Source: Desulfomonile tiedjei (GTDB lineage: Bacteria > Desulfobacterota > Desulfomonilia > Desulfomonilales > Desulfomonilaceae). Taken from it: a DNA stretch of 11,700 nt. Shown here one piece after another: positions 1-4,846 of this stretch (position 1 is the first letter of the stretch; each line of letters starts with the position of its first letter). The stretch is from NCBI GenBank assembly GCA_020718965.1, contig DYRE01000043.1, positions 1 to 11,700 on the forward strand. Direction: 5' to 3'. The translations under genes were made by a program, and so were the position numbers. The notes beneath the pieces were generated by a model that had not been told where the DNA came from, did not search any database, and saw nothing but the letters and a program-made list of their open reading frames with translations.

Positions 1-102
1 AATTTGCAGTCGCTGTCTGAAATGTGCAGAGGATGCCTCTTTGCAGATGTGATCGCGATACTGTCGAGCATTGATATAGTATTGGCTGAAGTAGATCGTT
101 AA
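1..102 (+). CDS. C-terminal tail of an unassigned protein (5' end outside window)
   Basis: The first reading frame is open from base 1 and stops with TAA at 100-102, giving 33 residues that end in a hydrophobic run and the sequence IDIVLAEVDR. The stop lies 12 bases before the ATG of the next gene, and that gene's ribosome binding site (GAAGG, 104-108) begins directly after it, as expected for adjacent operon genes. Two cysteines sit in an MCRGC motif. I do not recognise the family from this tail. In related hydrogenase-type loci this position often holds a Fe-S or anti-sigma-like protein, but nothing here proves that. A second frame (2-52) is also open and reads C-x2-C-x2-C, so the frame choice rests mainly on spacing. 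Confidence 0.5.
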   Translation, partial: NLQSLSEMCRGCLFADVIAILSSIDIVLAEVDR

Positions 103-114
103 AGAAGGTTGTTC

Positions 115-462
115 ATGAGTGAAATCAAACTGGTGGATCTTGTTCAGGCTTTGGATCTAACAGTCAGCGCAGGCGCTCAGGATTTGGAAAAACCTGTTGC
201 CGGAGGCTATGCCAGCGATTTACTGAGCGATGTAATTGCAAATTCCAAAGAGGGGGATGTTTGGCTTACCCTGCAATTGCATCAAAACATCGTAGCCGTA
301 GCTTTCCTGAACAACCTGGCGGGTATCATCATAGTCAACGGCCGCAAGCCGGAAGAAGCCACAGTACAGAAAGCCCAGGACCAGGGTGTGGTTGTAATGT
401 GTAGCGCCTATCCCACCTATGAAGTTGCTGGACGATTGTACCAGTTGGGTGTTGGTCGATAG
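115..462 (+). CDS. DRTGG domain-containing protein
   Basis: This small soluble protein of 115 residues matches a stand-alone DRTGG domain (Pfam PF07085), the module also found in the N-terminal part of some phosphotransacetylases and next to CBS domains. Visible family features are GGYASDLLSDVIA (about residues 29-41), a central GDVWLTLQ strand, the FLNNLAGIIIVNGRKP segment and a C-terminal AYPTYEVAGRLYQLGV helix. The ATG at 115 is preferred because GAAGG (104-108) lies 6 bases before it. An in-frame TTG at 109 would add two residues but has no room for a binding site. The domain is thought to bind a small ligand, but its function here is unknown. It lies just ahead of a PHP gene and a HATPase gene, an association also seen beside NAD-linked FeFe hydrogenase operons, which suggests a regulatory or assembly role for the NADH module. 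Confidence 0.85.
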   Translation: MSEIKLVDLVQALDLTVSAGAQDLEKPVAGGYASDLLSDVIANSKEGDVWLTLQLHQNIVAVAFLNNLAGIIIVNGRKPEEATVQKAQDQGVVVMCSAYPTYEVAGRLYQLGVGR

Positions 463-515
463 CTTTTATACACAAAGGCGATTAAGGGCCGGGTCTTAGT
501 CCTTAGACTCTATTG

Positions 516-520
516 ACAGG
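516..520 (+). promoter_or_regulatory. Ribosome binding site supporting a CTG start for the PHP gene
   Basis: ACAGG at 516-520 ends 8 bases before CTG 529-531. It is a modest Shine-Dalgarno match, but no comparable purine run lies at the right distance before the alternative TTG at 550. The site therefore supports the longer reading of the PHP protein. Confidence 0.4.
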
Positions 521-528
521 TGTGAACC

Positions 529-1281
529 CTGAAGATTTTCAGAGTTGATTTGCACATTCACACTACTCTTTCTCCGTGCTCTGAGTTGGGAGAGATGACC
601 CCTAGAGCGATTGTAAGGTCAGCGATAAGAAAAGGCCTTTCTATGATAGGTATATGCGATCATAACTCATCCAGAAATTCTGAGGCTACAATAAGGGCAG
701 CAGAGGGTACTGGCATTGTAGTCATACCGGGTCTTGAAATAACATCAAGCGAAGAGGTACACATACTGGGTCTTTTCCCTTCAATGAAAGAGGCGCAGTT
801 AGTTCAGGATCACGTTTATGGTCATCTTCCGGGAGTTAACGATGAAGAGGCGATAGGTTATCAGGTGGTGGTTGACGAGTTCGACATGGTTGACGACCTT
901 GACCAGGCCCTCCTAATTGGCGCTACGACCTTAAATATTCAGAAGGTAGTGAATTTAATCCGCGACCACCATGGAATCGCAGTGGCGTCGCATGTTGATC
1001 GCTCAGGATTTGGACTATTCAGTCAGTTGGGTTTCATTCCAGATGGACTGCAACTGGATGCGCTGGAAATTTCGAAGCTCACTGACAGTGATTCTGCCAG
1101 AGAGAAATTCAGCCAGTGTACGGATTACGCACTGATTTCCTCTTCTGACGCCCATTCTTTGGCTGATGTCGGCACAGCGTTTACTGAAGTTGAGATGTCA
1201 GAGGCGTCATTCGATGAGTTGCGATTGGCGTTCAAATCTAGTCACGGACGTAGAATTGTTCGGACATGCAGACTCGCTTGA
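529..1281 (+). CDS. PHP domain-containing metal-dependent phosphoesterase-like protein
   Basis: The protein has 250 residues if read from CTG 529. The PHP metal-binding motifs are complete: DLHIH (D7, H9, H11), CDH (D44, H45), PGLEIT (E70), H78 in EVHILG, SH at H155 and SSDAH (D197, H199). This is the TrpH/YciV-like branch of the PHP superfamily, whose characterised members hydrolyse phosphoester bonds using divalent metals. The natural substrate is not known for members in this context. The only ATG/GTG/TTG candidate near the beginning is TTG 550, which would delete the D of the first DxHxH motif. The preceding in-frame codons read KIFRVDLHIH, typical of the family N-terminus. I therefore choose CTG 529, just after an ACAGG site; ATT 535 is another non-standard option. 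It lies 66 bases after the DRTGG gene and 18 bases before the HATPase gene. Confidence 0.88.
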   Translation: MKIFRVDLHIHTTLSPCSELGEMTPRAIVRSAIRKGLSMIGICDHNSSRNSEATIRAAEGTGIVVIPGLEITSSEEVHILGLFPSMKEAQLVQDHVYGHLPGVNDEEAIGYQVVVDEFDMVDDLDQALLIGATTLNIQKVVNLIRDHHGIAVASHVDRSGFGLFSQLGFIPDGLQLDALEISKLTDSDSAREKFSQCTDYALISSSDAHSLADVGTAFTEVEMSEASFDELRLAFKSSHGRRIVRTCRLA

Positions 1282-1299
1282 TGGGACTTGATTAAGGAT

Positions 1300-1848
1300 A
1301 TGGAGGATTTGTCGCTTCATATTCTAGATGTGGCGGAAAACGGTATAAGAGCAGGGGCTAAACAGATAAAAATACTCGTTGACGAAAGTCTCGGAGATGA
1401 TTTGCTAACTATAGTAATTGAAGATGATGGCAAGGGAATGAGTCCCGAGTTTCTCAATACTGTTATGGATCCCTTTGTAACTACCCGTACGACACGTAAA
1501 GTGGGACTAGGTTTATCGCTCTTTCAGCAGTCTGCGCTGGAATCCGACGGCGCTTTTGAGGTTGAGTCCAAACCTGGAGTAGGGACTAAGGTCACTGTAA
1601 CCATGCGTCATAGTCACATAGACAGAAAACCCATGGGTGATATGGTGTCAACTATACTTACCCTAATCGAGGGTAACCCATCCGTGGACATTGTCTATAA
1701 TCACCGAAAGGGCGCTGGTGAGTACTTATTGGATACCCGGGAAGTCAGGGCCGAATTGGGGGATATTCCCATGAATATTCCTCCGGTGGTGTCTTTGTTG
1801 CAGAGCAACTTGTCTGAGGGGCTCAAAGAGCTTGACGGCATCTCATAG
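1300..1848 (+). CDS. Stand-alone HATPase_c (GHKL) ATP-binding protein
   Basis: This 182-residue protein opens with MEDLSLHILDVAENGIRAGA. It carries the GHKL ATP-binding motifs: N-box E13-N14, G1 box DDGKGM (residues 42-47), G2 region GLGL (69-72) and GTKVT (95-99). It has no dimerisation/phosphoacceptor histidine domain, so it is not an ordinary sensor kinase. An RsbW-like protein kinase or an ATP-gated regulator is more plausible. Residues about 105-182 form a family-specific C-terminal region that I cannot assign. ATG 1300 fits the typical family N-terminus, but TTG 1288 (four more residues) and TTG 1309 (preceded by GGAGG at 1302-1306, almost touching) are also possible, and none has an ideal binding site. 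It follows the PHP gene by 18 bases and precedes nuoE by 28 bases, so it is very probably co-transcribed with the complex I genes. Confidence 0.82.
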   Translation: MEDLSLHILDVAENGIRAGAKQIKILVDESLGDDLLTIVIEDDGKGMSPEFLNTVMDPFVTTRTTRKVGLGLSLFQQSALESDGAFEVESKPGVGTKVTVTMRHSHIDRKPMGDMVSTILTLIEGNPSVDIVYNHRKGAGEYLLDTREVRAELGDIPMNIPPVVSLLQSNLSEGLKELDGIS

Positions 1849-1876
1849 GAGTTGAATTTTACGGAGTATTTTAAAA

Positions 1877-2392
1877 GTGCAAGAAAGAGACGCATTATTA
1901 AAGAAGAAAGTTCAGGACAGCGTTGAGCAAATCCCGCGGGATAAACTCGAGCTTCTAGATCCCATAATTGAAAAGTACCAAGGGTCGACGAGTTACTTGA
2001 TTCCAGCCCTCAAGGAGGCGCAGGAAATGTTCGGTTATCTTCCCATGGAGGTACAGCGAAAGCTTTCCAAAGGACTAAATATTCCGGCGCCGCATATCTA
2101 TGGGGTAGTTACATTTTATTCTTTTTTTACAATTACGCCTCGTGGACGACACACTATCCGACTGTGCCTGGGCACAGCCTGTTACGTGAAGGGCGCCAAG
2201 GAAATGCTCGAGATCATTGTAAGGGAAATTGGAATTAACGTTGGGGAAACTTCAAAGGATGGTCGATTCACTCTGGAGGCCGTTAGATGCCTTGGAGCTT
2301 GCGGATTGGCTCCGGTGATGATGATAGGAGAGGATACCCACGGCAACATAATTCCATCGGCGACCCTGGGTATTATTGAGGGGTACCAATAA
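1877..2392 (+). CDS. nuoE: NADH-quinone oxidoreductase subunit E (24 kDa, [2Fe-2S], HndA/HydC type)
   Basis: The 171-residue protein has the usual NuoE length and layout. A helical N-terminal part (to about residue 85, with YLIPALKEAQEMFGYLP) is followed by a thioredoxin-like ferredoxin domain. The four ligands of the [2Fe-2S] cluster N1a are C97-x4-C102 (CLGTAC) and C138-x3-C142 (CLGAC), and YGVVTFYSFF is the conserved segment before the cluster domain. With NuoF it forms the NADH-oxidising tip of complex I; in NAD(P)-linked FeFe hydrogenases the same subunit is HndA or HydC. The GTG start at 1877 is supported by ACGGAG (1861-1866), 10 bases upstream. It is the first respiratory-chain gene after the regulatory trio. 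Confidence 0.95.
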   Translation: MQERDALLKKKVQDSVEQIPRDKLELLDPIIEKYQGSTSYLIPALKEAQEMFGYLPMEVQRKLSKGLNIPAPHIYGVVTFYSFFTITPRGRHTIRLCLGTACYVKGAKEMLEIIVREIGINVGETSKDGRFTLEAVRCLGACGLAPVMMIGEDTHGNIIPSATLGIIEGYQ

Positions 2393-2420
2393 CCGGACCA
2401 TTTTTTGTATATTTGGCTGG

Positions 2421-2444
2421 AATTATTTCATTCAACAAATAATT
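2421..2444. repeat. Perfect A/T inverted repeat in the nuoE-ferredoxin gap
   Basis: AATTATTT (2421-2428) and AAATAATT (2437-2444) are exact reverse complements separated by eight bases. The repeat lies in an A+T-rich 106-base gap. With A/T pairs only, the RNA hairpin would be weak, so if functional it may be a protein-binding site in DNA. A TGGCGCCA palindrome lies nearby at 2461-2468. No convincing promoter was found beside it: TTGACT at 2455-2460 lacks a good -10 partner. Confidence 0.35.
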
Positions 2445-2485
2445 GGAACAGTTTTTGACTTGGCGCCATGAATATTTACTGTGTT

Positions 2486-2491
2486 AGGAGG
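2486..2491 (+). promoter_or_regulatory. Ribosome binding site deciding the start of the ferredoxin gene
   Basis: AGGAGG is a full consensus Shine-Dalgarno sequence ending 7 bases before GTG 2499-2501. It places the start at 2499 rather than at the in-frame GTG at 2481, which lies before the site and would translate through it. Confidence 0.8.
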
Positions 2492-2498
2492 AAATAAG

Positions 2499-2885
2499 GT
2501 GCCTAGGATTTCCATAGAAGATCTCAAAAAGATCAAAGAAGAGCAGAAGGGCAAGATGGTTCTTCGTGGAGGCTCACACCGCGCTAAGGTGACGGTTCAC
2601 ATGGGCACCTGCGGAATAGCCGCAGGGGCGCGTGAAGTAATGAACGTCTTTCGGGAACTAATAGCGGAAAAGGGCATTCAGGATGTCATCCTCACGAACT
2701 CCGGCTGCGCTGGGCTGTGCGCTAAAGAGCCTATGATAACAGTAGAGGTTGTCGATTTGGCTCCGGTAAAATACGTCCAAGTAGATAAAGAAAAGGCGAG
2801 AAAGATTTTTGAGGAGCATGTTTTGGGAGGTCGCGTTTTAGAAGATTACGCTCTTGCAATAGGCAGTGAGACCATGGCCGTTTAA
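2499..2885 (+). CDS. Thioredoxin-like [2Fe-2S] ferredoxin, HndB-like
   Basis: The 128-residue protein has a basic, helical N-terminus followed by a thioredoxin-like ferredoxin domain (about residues 31-115) with HMGTCGIAAGA and SGCAGLC motifs. Its cysteines are C38, C70 and C74, only three in all. The first Cys of the C-x4-C pair seen in NuoE and NuoF is absent, so the fourth cluster ligand is not evident. The domain resembles the N-terminus of the neighbouring NuoF. Its place between a NuoE-like and a NuoF-like gene equals that of HndB in NADP-reducing hydrogenase operons (HndA-HndB-HndC-HndD). Canonical complex I operons lack it. It is probably an electron-transfer partner or extra subunit of the NADH module. 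The start at GTG 2499 is set by AGGAGG at 2486-2491. Confidence 0.87.
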   Translation: MPRISIEDLKKIKEEQKGKMVLRGGSHRAKVTVHMGTCGIAAGAREVMNVFRELIAEKGIQDVILTNSGCAGLCAKEPMITVEVVDLAPVKYVQVDKEKARKIFEEHVLGGRVLEDYALAIGSETMAV

Positions 2886-2907
2886 ACTATTTCTCACTGC
2901 AATGTTT

Positions 2908-2933
2908 TTGAGGTGTTTTTCTCCTCAATTTTT
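2908..2933 (+). terminator. Weak terminator-like hairpin between the ferredoxin gene and nuoF
   Basis: TTGAGG (2908-2913) pairs exactly with CCTCAA (2923-2928) around a nine-base loop, followed at once by TTTTT (2929-2933). The stem is short (6 bp, half G/C), so efficient termination is unlikely. Partial attenuation or RNA processing between the two genes is possible. It lies directly before the 15-base repeat at 2931-2945. Confidence 0.3.
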
Positions 2934-2945
2934 AGAGTTGTCGCT
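2931..2945 (+). repeat. 15-base intergenic direct repeat, copy 1 (before nuoF)
   Basis: TTTAGAGTTGTCGCT occurs here and again exactly at 9202-9216, on the same strand and also in a gap before a nuo gene. This copy ends 18 bases before the nuoF ATG. Its role is unknown. Confidence 0.6.
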
Positions 2946-2963
2946 TTTTTTGGAGAATAGGTA

Positions 2964-4760
2964 ATGTGTGCGAGCCCTTATTATAGATTGCAGATTATGA
3001 TGTGCGCCGGCACTGGGTGCATAGCTAGTGGGTCCCTGGATGTTAGACAGGCTTTTGAGCGAGAATTGACGAAGCGCAATCTTCAAAATGAAGTCCAGAT
3101 AGTTATGACAGGGTGCAATGGTTTTTGCGCCATGGGACCGTTGGTAGTCGTTTACCCTGACGGTGTTTTTTACAATCAAGTAAAGCCTGAACATGTTCCC
3201 TTGATTGTTGAAGAGCACATTCTGAAGGGGCGAGTGTTAGAAAAACTGCTATTCAAAGATGAAAAGGCCAAGGGGCGAGTCCCCCTGATGAAAGACATTG
3301 GCTTTTTTGGTCTTCAAAGACTGATTGTCTTGCGAAACAGAGGATTAATTGACGCTGAAAATATTGATGAGTATATAGCTCGGGACGGCTACGCCGGGCT
3401 TGCAAAGGCGCTAACAGAGATGACGCCTGAGCAGGTTATAGAAGAAGTAAAAACATCCGGACTGCGAGGCCGTGGGGGCGGTGGCTTCCCTACTGGCCTA
3501 AAGTGGGAAGAGTGCCGAAGATACGACAATTTTCCAAAATACACCATATGTAACGGGGATGAGGGTGACCCAGGGGCCTTTATGGACAGGTCTGTGATGG
3601 AAGGTGACCCTCATTCCGTCCTAGAGGGGATGGCTATTTCGGGTTATGGCATAGGAGCCGAACAAGGATACATTTACGTTAGGGCAGAGTATCCCCTGGC
3701 GATACAGAGACTTCAAAAGGCCATTGAAGACGCCAGGTCATATGGTTTGCTGGGCCGGAACATATTGGGAAAGGGTTTTGATTTTGACATAGCGATCGCT
3801 CCGGGAGCCGGAGCTTTTGTCTGCGGTGAATCCACAGCCTTGATGTATTCGATCGAAGGAAGGCGTGGAATGCCTCGAATAAAACCGCCACGGAGCGCGG
3901 AGGCAGGACTTTGGAATCAACCTACGAATCTTAATAATGTCGAAACCTTCGCAAACCTGAATCCTATCATCTTGAACGGAGGGGAATGGTTCGCTTCGAT
4001 AGGCACTGAAAATAGTAAGGGAACAAAAGTTTTTGCTTTAACAGGCGCTGTGACCAACGTAGGTTTGGTAGAGGTCCCTATGGGAACGACTCTAAGTTCC
4101 CTGATATTTGACATTGGAGGTGGTATTCCCAAGAAGCGCAAGTTCAAGGCTGCGCAGATCGGAGGCCCCTCAGGCGGTTGTATCCCCTTAGGCATGGAAG
4201 ACGTAGAAATTGATTATGAGTCACTTCAGGGTGTTGGCGCAATGATGGGATCCGGTGGTGTTGTCGTAATGGATGAAATGACCTGCATGGTGGACACCGC
4301 ACGATTTTTCACCAATTTCTCTGTTGATGAATCCTGTGGAAAATGTACCCCATGCCGTGAAGGTCTCAAGGTCATGTTCGACAAGCTGACCGACATCGTG
4401 GAGGGTCGCGGCCAGGAAGGTGATGTGGAGTTTCTTATTGAACTAGGGCATCACATCAATAACACGTCACACTGCGGGCTTGGTAAGAGCGCCGCTAATC
4501 CGGTATTGTCAACTATTAGATATTTCAGAGATGAATATGACGCTCACATAAGAGACAAACATTGTCCAGCTCTGGTATGCCCGGATCTTATAGATTTTGA
4601 GGTGATTGAGGAAAAATGTAAGATGTGTGGCATGTGTTTCAAGAATTGTCCTTCCAATGCTATTGTTTGGGAAAAAAAGAAAGTTGCTTGGATAGACAAG
4701 TCTAAATGTACCAGGTGCAGGACTTGTATCATGAACTGTAAATTTGGGGCGATTCGTTAA
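2964..4760 (+). CDS. nuoF: NADH-quinone oxidoreductase subunit F, HndC/HydB-type with extra N- and C-terminal Fe-S domains
   Basis: This is the 598-residue FMN- and NADH-binding subunit. Residues 1 to about 95 form a thioredoxin-like [2Fe-2S] domain with C14-x4-C19 and C51-x3-C55. The 51 kDa core follows, with the glycine-rich FMN/NADH region RGRGGGGFPTGLKW (168-181), NGDEGDPGAF (197-206) and GAGAFVCGESTAL (281-293). The N3 [4Fe-4S] ligands are C458, C461 and C464 (ESCGKCTPCREG) with C504. Residues 552-592 add two ferredoxin clusters (C552-x2-C555-x2-C558-x3-C562 and C582-x2-C585-x2-C588-x3-C592). Canonical NuoF of about 430-450 residues lacks both added domains. This layout is that of HndC/HydB of NAD(P)-linked and electron-bifurcating hydrogenases. 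The ATG at 2964 is preceded by TGGAG (2951-2955). It oxidises NADH and passes electrons to NuoG; the extra clusters could exchange electrons with ferredoxin (inference). Confidence 0.96.
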   Translation: MCASPYYRLQIMMCAGTGCIASGSLDVRQAFERELTKRNLQNEVQIVMTGCNGFCAMGPLVVVYPDGVFYNQVKPEHVPLIVEEHILKGRVLEKLLFKDEKAKGRVPLMKDIGFFGLQRLIVLRNRGLIDAENIDEYIARDGYAGLAKALTEMTPEQVIEEVKTSGLRGRGGGGFPTGLKWEECRRYDNFPKYTICNGDEGDPGAFMDRSVMEGDPHSVLEGMAISGYGIGAEQGYIYVRAEYPLAIQRLQKAIEDARSYGLLGRNILGKGFDFDIAIAPGAGAFVCGESTALMYSIEGRRGMPRIKPPRSAEAGLWNQPTNLNNVETFANLNPIILNGGEWFASIGTENSKGTKVFALTGAVTNVGLVEVPMGTTLSSLIFDIGGGIPKKRKFKAAQIGGPSGGCIPLGMEDVEIDYESLQGVGAMMGSGGVVVMDEMTCMVDTARFFTNFSVDESCGKCTPCREGLKVMFDKLTDIVEGRGQEGDVEFLIELGHHINNTSHCGLGKSAANPVLSTIRYFRDEYDAHIRDKHCPALVCPDLIDFEVIEEKCKMCGMCFKNCPSNAIVWEKKKVAWIDKSKCTRCRTCIMNCKFGAIR

Positions 4761-4846
4761 CTCTTACGAGTAAATGTATTGGAGTCGTTCCGATAACAAA
4801 TTTGGGTAGATTCCGATTCTTAATATCTGATTGCGAGTGAGATTCT

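Noticed and set aside
513..541. Perfect TTGACA at 513-518 as a -35 element
   Set aside because: No acceptable -10 lies 16-18 bases downstream, and that region is probably already the start of the PHP coding sequence.
2455..2482. Possible promoter TTGACT ... TACTGT before the ferredoxin gene
   Set aside because: The -10 candidate matches only three of six positions at a 16-base spacing; not enough to call.
2925..3218. Minus-strand open frame of 97 codons overlapping the start of nuoF
   Set aside because: It lies opposite well-supported nuoF coding sequence, has no recognisable domain, and is best explained as a shadow frame.
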